Shown here piece after piece: positions 31,930 through 45,760 of a stretch of DNA of 64,000 nt. Source of the DNA: Piper betle (Eukaryota; Streptophyta; Magnoliopsida; Piperales; Piperaceae); NCBI GenBank assembly GCA_033002965.1, contig JAURVB010014839.1, positions 1 through 64,000 of the forward strand, given 5' to 3'. Below the pieces are notes generated by a model, which had not been told where the DNA came from, made no database searches, and worked only from the letters and a program-made list of their open reading frames with translations. Made by a program: the position numbers and the translations under genes. The number at the start of each line of letters is the position of its first letter. The stretch's first letter is position 1.

Positions 31930-34900
31930 GATAAAATGCATGACATCAATGAGGGGTCCTATCGGTAGCCACTGTGTGGTGGTCGGTGACAGTCTTATAT
32001 ATTTCTGATATCAACTTACTACATGTTCGGTCGTTTGTTTTGTGTCCTTTGGAGACTTTGTTATTTGTTGGATATATGTCTTACTTATTTGTGATGTGGA
32101 TTGGAGACTATAGATTATATGTTGTAATGTTGTGGTTCTATGACTTGGAGACTTGTGTTATAACCCATGCTGGTTTGTGCCTCATGATAAAATAGTTTGC
32201 TAACTTTTATGTACCTAATTGTTTTTTCTTTGTTTTGCCGACAAAGTACTCTAGGTATATATGCCTAATTGATTTTATGCATGTTTCTCCAAGTCCTAAA
32301 GTCCTCGAACTTATGGTTGAACAAACATCCAAGTACAAGAAACTATGGGAATAAGAGGAGCTTCTGTGATTATTGTAATTGCAAAAGGAGGGCTCATGTG
32401 AAGATCGGGGGCCTAAAGAATGTGAAATCTGTGTTACATGAAATGTAAATGATTTAAAATGTGGTGGAATGCCTTAGAAATACGTCTGTAGATGTTAAAT
32501 GATATTATGAAATGTTTCTACGATTGTTTTGTGAATGAATAATAATAATACAAGTTGTAAAAATTCTTTCATTATTCTAGTTATAGAGGAGACTATCGGA
32601 TTTGCTTTAGAAACTTAGTTTTATTTATAAATTTGACTCATATAAAATAACTTATATGCATGAGTCAAATCATGTGTCTTGTATGCATTATGGTGTTGTG
32701 TACCCGTTAGTTTCCGTTGAGTTATGTCTTTTGATATTTTAACTAATTAGGTCCTTCTTTCGTCGATTCTCCATAATTAGGATTTCGAAATTTATCAATT
32801 CAATTCGGTTTGGTGAAACAAACATGCATAAGATATGTATCTTCACACTATTTAATCATAAATTTTTCTATCCCTTAATTCAAGGTCTCGTATTGATTTG
32901 ACTAGCTGTGTAGCAATTTCATACATATATTATAATAGGATGTATAAAACGATTGGTTGGTAGCATATCTAAATACCTTGTTTGGGAAGTGGCAAAATTG
33001 TTAATCACCTAAAACGGACCAACAATATTTTCTTAAAAAAACACATACAAACAACAAGTATCGGGCTAATGATATTTTTTAAAGATATTTTGGATAAATC
33101 TTAGAGATTTGAGGTGGCTATTTTCATACAAAATAATAAAATAAATTGTAGCTTCCATAACTATTTCTAATTAAATATTTAGAAATTATCAAATTTTCTC
33201 TATAAAATATCCTTGGTCTAAATACAAGAGGAAAAAACTTAACCTGGCAGCAAACAAATTTCATTCACATTTCATTATATATTACAACAACAGGTGCACA
33301 ATCACTTTGTGACCTTATAACATGCAAAAAACTAATTTGTTCTCACTAAATCCATGGGATGAATCCGATCGATTTATATTTTCTTCTTATAATCAAAGGT
33401 TCTTTAAAACTTTAAATTTTTATATTTGTGGAGTAATACATTTTGGGGAATAAAAAATATTTTATTAAAATAAGATGATCCATCTTTTTTATACAAATAT
33501 TTTAAAATATATAGATGTGAACCCCTTCCACTCTTCTATAACATGATATTCCGGTATATTTGAAAAATGTAAATTAGTTGTAAGGTTTGTCAATAAGACC
33601 AATCACCATGAGGAATAACTTTCATTTATATGTAAAGTGAAAATTTTCTAGCATAAGTAACTCTTTGCATGTCACTATCCTATTTGAAAAAAAAATCATG
33701 AGCCACCATGTCCCCACATTCCTTGTATAATTACCTAAGCCAGATTTTTGAATCATAATTAATATTTATTTTTATTACTGGTGGAGAACATGTATAAAAA
33801 ATGTACGTATAGCATAATTTTTTTATCATACTTCATAGAAAATTATCCTTCTCATTAAAGATTTATATTATTTTTAGAGAGAAAGTAGCAGCCATGCTAC
33901 AACAACTGTCTCCCCATACATGTTGAAAAAAATGAACTTGATATAATAAGGATACAATTATTACATGACTAAAAAAAGTTTATATTTAAATTTGATATTC
34001 TAATATCTGATATACTTCGTTTGAAGAAAAAGAAAAATGCTATTGAAACTCTCTTTTTTCATATGATATGTTTATAGTAACATCCCAATTTTTTGGTCTA
34101 ACGGCAAATCGAAGTATCGATGTTAGAAATTCAGTAAAGTTATTGATTTAATTACTATCATACAAACTTTATAAAAACGGATTTTAAAAATATAGGTCAA
34201 AATTACTCAATGGCCAACTAAAATACATATATATATATATATATATATATACGATATGTATCGAAATCTAATTGACGGTAATATGTCCATAAACATATAC
34301 ATATACATGAATCTAACGTGTTTGTATCACATTTAAACATATGCATGTACTGGAATCTAATCGACGATAACATGCTCATATCATATATAAACATATACAT
34401 GTACTGAAATCTAATTGACCGTAAATTAAACTAGAAAGTCTACTAGTAATACAGAGAAGCACTCATAATGCATACATATAAGTGTTGATGCAAAGGCCAA
34501 TATAATAACCCATGACCATTAAATTAAACTAAAAATTTAGTAACAACTTAATATAAAAAATATATACTTCAAAGTATAGTTAACATACGGGTATATCGAT
34601 ATGCAACCAACTTCAATAGCAAAATTCGAGAGACTTTGGGACGAACGGGATTTGAACTAGCATAAATGTAAAACCTCAAAATAACTCGATTATTTTATCT
34701 CGAAATGAATTTTAAATATTATTAAATTAATATAATTTAATAATATTTATGAATTCTTTTCAATAAAATTTATTTATTACCTTTTTGTTATTATGAAATA
34801 ATGTAAGCTTTATTTATTGTCTTTTTGTATCTCATTATTATAGAGTGTATGTATTTATGACTTATTTATTATGACCTTTTATTACTTATTTTTCGTTTTT

Positions 34901-35516
34901 ATAATAATGAGATACGAAAAGATAAAAAATAAAACTCACACATTTCATAATACAACAACAAATACGAAAAGATAATAAATAAAATTTATTAAAGAGAATT
35001 CATAAATATTATTAAATTACATTAATATAATAATATTTAAGATTTATTTTAAGATAAAATTACTAAATTATTTTTAAGGTTTTACATTTACGCCAATTCA
35101 AATACCGTTCGACCCATTAATTCACCATTCTCGTTAATTTTAGCGTGATATGTAATTTAATATTTATATAGAGATGTGTTTTTCGCATGATAGTAATAGT
35201 TTGAAAGTACAAAAAAAACATTTTATAAAAAATATCCATACTTGTAACAAAAAGGGATATATACTAGTGTAACAAAAACCCTAGGTCATATCATCAAAGT
35301 TAATGCATACTACAAAAGAGTACAATACAAGGGAGCCGTTTGAAACTTTGAATACCAAGAGCACAGAGCAAGGTTAGCACGTGCGGGCCGTTCAAAAAAT
35401 CTCTACACAAAACCCCACTCTTCTCCGATCAGCCGAGCTCCGACCACGTTCCCCGACTATATCGCCGCCGCTGCAATCTCTCCACCACCTCGATCCGAGG
35501 CGAGGACACCAAGAAG
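31930..35516. other. AT-rich intergenic DNA and CDC27 promoter side
   Basis: There is no gene. It includes a (TA)n run at about 34226-34250, an imperfect tandem repeat of about 65-bp units (about 34255-34430; core gaaatctaattgac), and the long inverted repeat listed separately. The last few hundred bases before 35517 are the CDC27 promoter and 5' UTR. Confidence 0.5.
34613..35150. repeat. Long imperfect inverted repeat (foldback/MITE-like)
   Basis: The left arm (cgaacgggatttgaactagc, then ataaatgtaaaacctc, onward to tatctcattattata near 34842) pairs in reverse complement with the right arm (taataatgagatacg near 34905, on to ggttttacatttacgcc and aattcaaataccgttcg). Arms are roughly 240 bp with indels, around a spacer of about 60 bp. 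No transposase and no clear terminal duplication are visible. It is probably a non-autonomous foldback DNA element. Confidence 0.65.
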
Positions 35517-38500
35517 ATGGAGAGCTTGATGGTCGAGTGCGTGCACAGCAGCATCCGCCACTTCTTGTACCACAATGCCATCTTCCTCTGCGAACGCCTC
35601 TGCGCCGAGTTCCCCTCCGAGGTCGTCTTCTTATTTTTCCGTTTTCTTTTCTTCCTTTGCTTCCTTCGAATCTTGAATTTGGATCCCATGGCCGTGAGCG
35701 CATTCCTGCTTTGATGTGCTTAGTTTCTTTCAAATATTAGGCTTTTTTTGGTTGAGGTGGTTTATTTGGGTTCAGATTATGTAATTGGAAATTTGTTGGT
35801 GGATGAATTGATGCTGGTGTAGTGTTTGGAGATGGGGTGGTTTTTGTTGTGGTTAATTTTTTCAAGCTAGTGAGTGAGTTTATCGTTGCAAGTGGCATTT
35901 TGGGAAGCACTTTGTGTTACCAGATTTGTGGGTTAGCATGATGGACAACATGGTTGTAAACTTGTAGTGTTCATGGGAAGCAATTGCGTTGCAGTTGATC
36001 TTTGGGAAGAAATTTGTATCATGATATCCGGAAATTAGCATGATGAATAACTGGGACTCACTGCTTTTTAAAAATTTCACAACGTGGAAAGTGTGTTTCT
36101 ATTGGAAGTGAATTTTAATGGTAGCTTATGAACATCACGTTCTGGTTGTCAAATTTTGTCAGTTGGGTTTAAGTGTTGAACTGTTTCCTCTAGGAAAATA
36201 ACAAGAAAAAACGCTGAAATATGCAAATTAATTATTAGCCGGCATAGATGAAATTCCTTTGATGCTGCCATTTACTTATTATCTTCCATTGTTGCCTTTA
36301 AGTAGATATCAGCACTTGGTATGGCTTTGTTTGTTAATGCTAATCCATGATTGTCTTTTAAACATGCAGTTAAATTTGCAATTATTGGCTACCTGTTACT
36401 TACGCAATCGTCAGGCGTATAGCGCATATCATATTTTGAAAGGTAGTCGTCATTTAACTGATTTCTCCTCCCTCAGTCCAATTCATTTTGCCGTGTTTAA
36501 TCATTTAGCATATTTATTTTTCCTACCCCTTAAGCCATTTGTTTATATTATACTTAATCTGACTGTGTTTTTCTATTACTTTGAAGGAGCACACATGGCC
36601 CAATCTCGCTACTTATTTGCGGTTTCCTGTTTAGAAATGGATTTGTTTGAAGAAGCGAAAGCTGCATTATCTCCCAGTAGTGATTCTAGTGGAGAGGTTC
36701 GCTACTCTCAATAATTTTTATTAATGTAGTCCTTGTGGCTATCTAGTTCTAAACATAGAGGAATAACCCTTTATTATTGTAATGAATGTACTTAAGACTA
36801 CTGATGTTGATTCTGTGTGAGTAATAAAAGGTACCATGGTGCATATTATTAATAAGTGCCCCTTTTGGTTTTTTCTCTTTTATATTCTGGATGCAGGTCC
36901 CAAATGGTGCAGCTGGTCATTATCTTCTTGGAATAATATACAGGTCCTTATCACCTCAAAGATTGCTCTGAAAATGATCTATTTTGTTTTTCAAGCTCGC
37001 TAGTAGATGCACTTTTTTTTGTGTTTTTGAAGCTTTTACTTGTGGCATCGATAGTTTTATTTGCTGCAAAATCAGCTATTTAACTTTTGGAAGCTTTCAA
37101 TGGTTATTAGAAAAAAGCATTTGAATGCTTCATTTGACCTAACTACATGATTGTTGAGAGGTTCACGGTATGTGCATTTGTAGTAAGTAGCAAAACGCAT
37201 TCTTTATTGTGTAAGGAACCGGAAGCAGAAGTTGGTAGACTTAAGGGTTTCCATCTATCAAGATTTTTGCTGATATCTTGTCAAACCTCATTCTTGGAAG
37301 ATTCTTGAAATATGAGAGATGAACTTTATGAAAACCTTTAGTTGGCCAAATTTCAGGACTCTAGATTTTTCGTGTTTCATATTTTGCAATTCTCATAATC
37401 TCATCTTGGCACTCATCTGTGTCTACCCCAAGATAAGGGATAGAAATGTTTAGCTCACTATTGAATATGTCGGATAATTCAATTTCCCTCTAACTCTGGG
37501 CCCTTCATATTGGGAAACTTTGCGTGATCAGTTTTTTTCTAGAAGACCTCAATGTAGAAGGGCCATCTCAAGCCAGAGCATATATTTAACTTGTCAAGCC
37601 TTATTTTAGAGATTCTTAAAATATGACAGTTGAATTGTGTGGCTACCTTTATTTGGCCAAATTTTAACACAATTCAACTGTCAAATCTTAACCTTTATTT
37701 GACCAAACTTTAGGAATATAGTTTTTTCTTGTCATCTTTTATAATTCTCATAACCTTATTTTAGTACCCATCTGTGCCTACCTGAAGATAAGGGATAGAA
37801 ATACTTATCTCGCGAGTGAACACATAGGAGATCATTGTAAGATCATTTTTATTGGAAGACCTTTATGTAGAATGACCATCTCAAGCCAAAACATTGATTT
37901 TTTTCTTCTTCCATCTTTATCCCAAAATGGAATTGGGGACATTTACCCTAATTCGGAATCCATGATGCAAGAAATGACAGTTTTGATTGTCAAATGCTTT
38001 TTGACACCTACTAGCCTCCTTTAATTTGGTTTATGAGTCATGTGCAGTGGTGTTGTTTGAATATAAATTCACTAAACTATAAAATTTCTCCATTTTCTGG
38101 CAAGATTCCAGTAAAGCTTGTCTCAATTTCTTTGTAAGCCCTGCAGCTTGGGGGTGAAAATGTTGCTTTTCCATTTTTTTGTGATGAATTTTCCTTCTTT
38201 TAAACTCTTTCACATGCTTAGGTTTCATCTTAGGAACCTTGTATTTGGACACTTATGGAGAGTAGTGGATGCAAATGGTATGTTTTTGCTAAGTGTTTAC
38301 GAGTGTTGCAAAATCATAAGTATATTTCTTATGAGAGAACTTTGATGGGGAAACTGTGAATGTTTATTTTGTTCCTCGCACTAACTGTACTTGTGCCTTA
38401 CCGGTACTTATTATGGATAAAGGAGGAAGGTTGGAATTATGAAGGGCATCTAGCCATCAAAACGTTGTCATTTATAATCACATTGATCCTAGGTTAGAAT

Positions 38501-41500
38501 TCATGTCCTCAACCTCCTTTTGGAATAAGGTGGAAGAAAAAGAAGAGGAGTGATTTTATTTTCTTGGAGGTTTGCTTTGTAGGTACTGAGTTGTTCTATG
38601 GTAATTGGAGCATCAATTGGAATAATGTCCCTTCTCAACTTTTGTGCATTATCTGCATGTATATTCACCTTGCTAGATTAACATTTAAATGATACATTTC
38701 CTTGTCCTCTTTTTAGAATGCTATTAATTATACTATTCTTGTTGGTTTCACAGGTATACTGATAGAAGAAAAAGTGCAGTCAGCCATTTTATGCAAGCTT
38801 TGTCACTGGATCCTTTTCTTTGGGCTGCATATGAGGAGCTTTGCGTCCTTGGTGAGTTTGTGAAGCATATATATGCAACGTGTGCATATTTTAATATAGA
38901 AAATTGTTTATTGAACTTGTTCAAAATTACGTGCTACTTATGAAAGAGTCTACAAACCGTTCTTTCTCTTGAAAATATCTTCTTCCATTTTTCCCCATAT
39001 TCTGTTGGAACGATTGTCTTAGTTGTTTTATATATGCACATTTCTTCTTAAAGGTGTGGCCAAAGATGCAAATGAAGTCTTTGGGGATGCTGTCGTTCCT
39101 GTAATTCAACATATACGCTCACATTTAAGCAGTCAAGATTGTAATGGTCAATATAGTAGGTCATCACTGGAGGTGAACTCTAAGCAGCTAAAGCAAATGC
39201 ATGGGAACAATTTGAAAGAGATCCCCCTACTTACCCTCATGGAATGTCAATAGGATCAGGATCTTCCACAAAATCAGGAAATTGCAATTCTTACACTCAG
39301 TATGCTACTCCTTCACCAGTTCCAACTCAGGTAATATCTTTTAAAGATGCGGGCTCATCTTCTCTTTCAGTGTATGTGGGCTACATTTGGATTTCTACAA
39401 GTAAAAGGTTTATGAATTCCGCTATTAGGGTGAAAACTCAGAGAACAGTCAACTATTAATCTGTGATGCAAAATCCATGTTGCTTGTTGTTGAGAGTTTT
39501 TAGTAGTTCTTTTAGCTTTTCATATTCAAAACGTTTAGCTATCAGCTGTTTAATTCGTGCTGTTGGTTTTGTTAAAAAATAAGTTGATGTGTAATGTGAG
39601 CTTATTTATATCTTGCAGTTTATAGGTGTTCCTCCTCCAGTTCATAGAAATGTGCAAGCAAATCATGCCACTATGAGTAGTGAAGTATCTTCAAAATCGA
39701 CTGTCAGTCCTGTGGTGCGGGCTCCCAGGAGAAAAGTTCTTGACGAAGGAAAGTTACATAAGGTTGTCCGTTCTTATGTCTTTTTCCATTTTGTCTCATG
39801 ATATGCAGTCATATTTTTATATCAGATTCTTGGATGATTCTTGTCTTTGATTCTCCAGTTTTTACTTTTTTTTTAATGAATTCAAGTCTGTTGGAAAATT
39901 TCTTACCCCAAAATTTTGAAGTTCCTATCATACTCCTACTATATGGTGTGTTCTCATGTGTTTTTTAGACTTTATATTGTTTTTAAATTTTCTGACTTGG
40001 GGATATAGACTTCGCTATTGTGTGTTGAAAAATCTTTTGGTGGAAGAGCGGAGCTGGTTCGATGATGCTTTATTGCTCTTCCTGCGACTCATAAATCATA
40101 ATAACTATTCTGCCAATGTTCGTTTACCACTTACACGTTTTGCTTATATGTGAATTATAGGTTTCAGGTCGGCTATTTGCTGATTCAGTGCCCCGTCGAA
40201 GTTCAAGACTTACTGGAGAAGCAACAACGAATGTAAATTCAAATGCTGGTCTTTTGGGAGGAAATGGAAGTCACATATCCACAAAATTCCTTGGAGGATT
40301 TTCATCATCATCAAAGACCAGTGCAACAAGTCTACGTTCTGTTACTTTACGGAAAGGACAAAATGGGGCTTCTGAAAGCTTAGATGAAGGTGTAGTTCCT
40401 TCTATTTCAATATTTTCATTCTTATCTTTGAAGGATGGTGACTCTGATACTATGATGGATGATAGAATGAGCATACATTGAGAGAACATTCATCCGTACC
40501 CTTGACAGAACACCTCAACAATCAAACCCTTATTTGCTTAAGGCACCATAGGAAAAGAGGAGAAATCTAAAATGTGCTAATACTTGATATCTCCCAATTA
40601 TTTATGTATGTGTGCTAGATGTTAAGTTCCTGTTAGGCAATATCTTAGCTTAAATTGCTTTGATATATTTCCTGGCATTAAATGTTCTTTGACATTTTTC
40701 AGGAAGACGATCTGAGGGTTCTGTTGATGTACGCTTAGGGAATTCAACTTTAGCTACTTTGATGTCTACCTCAATAGATGATAGGCTCATTAATTTAGAT
40801 AGATCTGATCTACAGACAGGTCAGGATTCAACCTCTGGTTCAGTAGTCCATGCTGGTGCCATAGAATTATTGTGCCTTTTAAGAACTCTTGGAGAAGCAT
40901 ACAGGTTGTCCTCCTTATATAGATGCCAGGTATGGGTATTTGCAGTTCTATTGTTGCGTGTGATTTTTGTCTCAAATTTGCTGGTAATTGCTATTTTTTT
41001 ATTTTTGTTTTTGTTTTTGTTTTTTTATGTGGAGCAGGATGCACTGGAGGCATTCAATAGACTATCAAATCAGCAATTTAACACTGGTTGGGTGCTTTCT
41101 CAGGTGACATTTTTTCAATGCATTTTGCAAGCTTCACTCTTTTGCACTGCCATCATTTAACATTTCTTTCTCATGGATGTCATATGGCTCGCATATTAGT
41201 TAAACAAAACTTGAAATGATAAAGATCTCTCTTTTTATATATAACTCAATGCGTACAATGTTAAGAATATTATTTATTTGGAAATAAATGAAAGAGATAT
41301 TATGACATTTTGTAATTACTACTTTTTTTTTGCTTGATTGGTTTCTGGCCAAAGTTCCACTTTGCATTTGCTTTTCTAAATTTTATGTCAAGGGGTTTTT
41401 ACATACTGTTGATATACTGAAAGCCTGAAACATTCTTGTTAAAGTAAATATTAAGTGGTTCCCTTCTCTGACAACTTGAGCTTCATATCAAGAGGTTCGA

Positions 41501-44218
41501 ATCCCGTTGATGAAGTATGTCTGGAGAAATATTAATTTGCCCTATGTTTTGCCCAATGGATTAGTTGCTTCGTGTTTGTCTACATGCTAAGCCTTATAAA
41601 TTTGCTTGCACGTGAGGATGTATTAAAGTAAATATTAAGTGGTTCTATTTCCTAACAACATGAGCTTTTGGGATAAGTGGTTAAACAATCTAAAATTGCA
41701 ATCCTTATTATTATTTTCCCCCATCTCCTAACCGTCTGCTTTTCTTTTGTGGCATGAATGCTTTGCTGTTTAATTTTTCTAGCAGTTTGTTTATCAGCCT
41801 TGTGTTTTCTGCCTTTATTCTACATTCAGGTGGGCAAAGCATATTTTGAAATGGCTGATCTTTTTGAAGCTGACCGGATATTTGAGTTGGCTCGCCATGC
41901 AACACCTTACTCTTTGGCTGGAATGGATATCTATTCAACTGTTCTTTATGTACGTGATACATTTAATGTGGGAAGTTTTATCTGCTTTTGTTTAAACTTT
42001 TATGGCGGCACATATGATATGGAAATACGAAGAGAGGGGAGGCCTAACGTTATTCACCTGAATAGCAAAAATCAGCAGCCTTCAATCTGCTTTATATTGC
42101 AGACTAGTCTGCTGGCTTGGACTTTATAATAGTAGGGCAGTAGCTTTGCGTTTGTTCTCATCGAGATTTTTCTTCTGCTTTTATTTATGCGCTTCAATAG
42201 CAATGGAAATCTAAAATGAAAAAAATCTTCAGCTGTGATTTTATAAATCAATAGAGCTGAAAGAAAAAATAATTTCTGTAATGAAAATGAAACTTGTGCT
42301 GTATTAGTTCTTATTGGAGATATTGTAGTCTGGGAAAAGAGTATATTTCATGTAGAACTACTTAAATTAGCGCATCTACACAAGGTGAAATAGGAACAGG
42401 TATGATTTAGACTCCTATATAAGTTCATTGCTGCTTAAGGAATCTGAAAGAAGGAAATTGTAGCTCATGCGTTTTCTGCTGACTGTAAGATCTCTCATTC
42501 ATACATGCCTCCAGTAAAACGGGTGACATTTGAGAATGGCATCTTTGAATATAATTTTACTTTGATAACGTATTAAACTAAAATCTATGAGTTTACTGTG
42601 GTCTAATTTCATTACTTTGTTGGGAAGCCTCATTTAGTGCAATTAGCAACCTCCAGTAAAACGGGTGACATTTGAGAATGGCATCTTTGAATATAATTTT
42701 ACATTGATAACGTATTAAACTAAAATCTATGAGTTTATACTGCGGTCTAATTTCATTACTTTGTTGGGAAGACTCATTTAGTGCAATTAGCAATTTTTAT
42801 AATTTTTCACATTCTGTCATGCACCACTGGATAACCTTGAATGACATGTTCCTCCCTGACTGGAATGTGTGAATCTTTGGAGTATTTATGGTTGTAAAGT
42901 TTTACCGGGTGCTTACCTATACCATTTTTCGCCTAAGTCTGATTTACCTTTACCGCTTGTCTATGTTCTGATAAGTACCTTTTTTGCAGCATTTGAAAGA
43001 AGAACTGAAATTACGATATCTAGCTCTGGAGCTGGTGGAAACTGATCGATTTTCTTCTCAGGCTTGGTATATGCTAGATTCAATATGCTCACCTGATATT
43101 ACAATTTTGATTCTTTCGCTGAAATTGCTCTTTTATCTTTTCTTTTCCAGCTCAATTATGTGTGAATATCAAACGACAGTTTTTCATTTTTCTGTTTCAT
43201 CTTAAGATGATTTTTTATCAGTTGCGGAATTATATATCTCGAAGAATTGCTGTAGGTGTGCAATGGGGAACTGCTACAGCTTGCTGAAAGATCATGAAAG
43301 TGCTCTCAAAAGTTTTCAGCGAGCTGTGCAACTCAACTCAAAATTTGCTTATGCTCACACACTTTGCGGACATGAGTAGACAAACCATTCCTTGTATCTT
43401 CTGCATATTTTTCCAGATGTATTTGATTGCTCAATCTAATTGTTTTGATGCCTGTTTCATCAGGTACGTAGTCTTAGAAGATTATGAAAATGGAATTAAG
43501 TGCTATCAGGCTGCCCTTCAGGTGGATCCAAGGCATTACAATTCCTGGTATGGTCTTGGGATGGTTTACCTACGTCAAGAGAAATACGAATTTGCAGAGC
43601 ATCATTTCCGGAAAGCTTTTCTTATAAATGAGCAATCTTCTGTGCTGATGTGCTATCTTGGAATGGCTTTGCATTCTTTGAGGGTACAACCTTTTCACAT
43701 TTTGTCTTTGTAGCACCAGCAATGTTAGCACGCGTTGATTAGCATAGAAATTAAGCTTGTTCATTTTTCTGAAACTGAATAACTATCATGCAGAGAAATG
43801 AAGAAGCTTTGGAAATAATGGATAAGGCTGTATTAGCAGACAGGAAAAACCCCTTACCCATGTATGAAAAGGGTAGCATATTGCTGAGTTTGGAAAAATT
43901 CACTGAAGCTTTGAAAGTTCTAAGCCAGTTGAAAGAACTTGTGCCACGTGAAAGCAGCGTGTGGGCACTGATGGGCAAGATTTATGAACGGCTTCGCATG
44001 CCTGACAAAGCAATGTTTCATTATGGTGTTGCACTGGACTTGAAGCCATCTGCAGCTGATGTGGCCACGATAAAGGTCATTCTTTTACCCTTCTCCTGAA
44101 ATTAAAGTACTTTTGGTCTGTTTTCTCTCCATAATTGTTTGATGACCTAACTTACTGGTTGCAATGTGGACAGTTGGCAATTGAGAAAATGAATGTACCA
44201 GACGAATTAGAGATGTAG
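35517..44218 (+). CDS. CDC27B: CDC27/APC3 subunit of the anaphase-promoting complex (HOBBIT type)
   Basis: This is a TPR scaffold of the APC/C ubiquitin ligase, nuclear, needed for cell-cycle exit and meristem function. I trace 16 exons: 35517-35621, 36370-36442, 36587-36696, 36897-36943, 38754-38851, 39054-39330, 39619-39762, 40161-40389, 40703-40929, 41038-41103, 41830-41949, 42990-43066, 43256-43375, 43464-43683, 43794-44075 and 44174-44218. All have GT-AG borders. The protein is about 746 residues. The N-terminal TPR block (about 1-140: LNLQLLATCYL, YSAYHILKG, AAGHYLLGIIY) is followed by a disordered Ser-rich middle with VSGRLFADS and RRSSRL, then C-terminal TPRs (about 420-735: TGWVLSQVGKAYFE, NSWYGLGMVYLRQEK, KNPLPMYEKG). 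The C5 run at 39223-39227 breaks the frame; six Cs would restore it. Large introns hold a duplication, a TRIM relic and a tandem repeat. Confidence 0.95.
37270..37900. repeat. Diverged direct duplication in CDC27 intron 4, with an inner hairpin
   Basis: Two adjacent stretches of about 310 bp share blocks in the same order: caattctcataa / taattctcataa, gataagggatagaaat in both, and gccatctcaagccag / accatctcaagccaa. The second copy has a perfect 16-bp inverted repeat (37625-37640 with 37667-37682, gacagttgaattgtgt). Confidence 0.7.
41437..41697 (+). mobile_element. Degenerate TRIM relic in CDC27 intron 10
   Basis: Two short direct repeats, ttaaagtaaatattaagtgg at about 41439 and 41623, flank a sequence with atcaagaggttcgaatcc. 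This matches the post-PBS region of the miniature LTR element at 56297-56655 in the receptor gene. The left repeat is partly deleted into the primer-binding area. Confidence 0.65.
42508..42793. repeat. 142-bp tandem duplication in CDC27 intron 11
   Basis: Two nearly identical units start at 42508 and 42650 (cctccagtaaaacgggtgac). Only a handful of differences separate them, so the duplication is recent. Confidence 0.9.
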
Positions 44219-45760
44219 AATTTTCTCCTAGTCACGGCCAATACCGCAATATGAAAATTCAATCTCAAGAGATAAAACCTCAGTTGTATACCTAATAGCG
44301 CCTAGATAACTGTCCAGGGTTGTATTTACTTCTTGGGCAGTCCATCCTTCTCTGTATCATGCAGTTTTGTAGCTTGAGAAATGATCCTGAGAAGTTAGAA
44401 ATACATACATAGCTGCGCCTCGACGATGCTACCAATGTGTATAAAAGAGGAAAGTTTGGAAGTTTTGGTACAAAGGCTGTGTATATTACCATCTTGTAAT
44501 GCCACTTAAAAGCGCCGGGTAATTATCTCTCTTTACATGTATTATTTGTTCTTTGAACTGTGCCAATGTTCGTGCAGAATCTGTACCAAGAGTAGACATT
44601 GTTTACACCAAGTTGGGACACTCCTTTTAACGAAGTAAGAGTGGTTGGTGGGAAAAGAAGAAAGACATTGTGGTAGGTTTATAATATAAGAGGTTTTTAA
44701 TCCATTTCATAAAATTCACCCAACTTTATTGTGTGAAGGACAAAGATTACGAACAAATAACACCAATGATCCATACTTGAGTTGTCCATAGATTGGCTAA
44801 ACAAAATGCGGTGGGCATGTTCGTTCGTTCCGGTACAACTCAAAACTAAATGTTTGGTATAAAAAAGTAGCTTTAGATATTTATATAAGATCCATAATAA
44901 AATGTATCTAATATAATACAAAAGCAACAATACACTAATCAACTTTGCCCACACCATAAAAATGATAACTAACTACTTACAAAAATGTAATAATTTCTTC
45001 TAGTGCAAACACACATTCTAATACTCTAATTTAGGGATCTCCGAGGTGGGTTGGTCTGTTCCAGCCAAAAAACCACTTCCATGTCCCTTCACCACCGGAG
45101 GTGGATCGAAGCACCAGTATTCTACTACAACATTCTGGAACAAAGATTTGTATCAAACTCGAACTCCACGAATGTAAACAGATGATTGCCGTGACCATCG
45201 ACCATACCGGCAAACCAAAAAGCCAGCCTCTGAATAAAAGACCCGGTCTCCTGAATGGATTAGAAGAAACTCATTGAATCGAACGGATTTATTGAAAATT
45301 AATTATTTAAATCAATTAAAATTGATATATTATTAGTTAAAAAATATATTATTTTATTATTATAATATATATTATATTTTATATTAATTTTTTTAAAAAT
45401 TTAATTATTTAAAATTAATTATTATTTTTTATTCGATTCAATATCAAATTAATTTTTAATTAAAATAATCTGACCATTCTTGTCCCGTACTTAAACCACC
45501 GATGAATACTCAAATAATTAAAATACTACCAATTATTTTTTCATTAATTATTTTTTCCCATACTCAAATTATTAATTAATAATCAAATTGACCGTTTTAC
45601 GCCCAAATTAATTTTTATTATAATCTATTTACATATTCTATTATTTTTAAAAAAAGAATGTCCTGGTCGAGAGGTTGATTTTTGCAAGACTGCTCATTAT
45701 TAATACTGTTGTACCATACGCCCACCTTTTCATCCCTCTCGCCAACCAAAGACAAAAAAG
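44219..45760. other. CDC27 3' region and CP12 promoter side
   Basis: The 3' UTR of CDC27 is followed by a GC-richer patch at 45030-45250, where the minus strand gives short unassignable open pieces, then nearly pure A/T DNA at 45290-45460. The CP12 upstream region has a CT-rich leader just before its ATG. Confidence 0.4.

Noticed and set aside
45031..45213. Minus-strand frame resembling a degraded protein gene
   Set aside because: Short pieces in three frames with stops; no family could be assigned.
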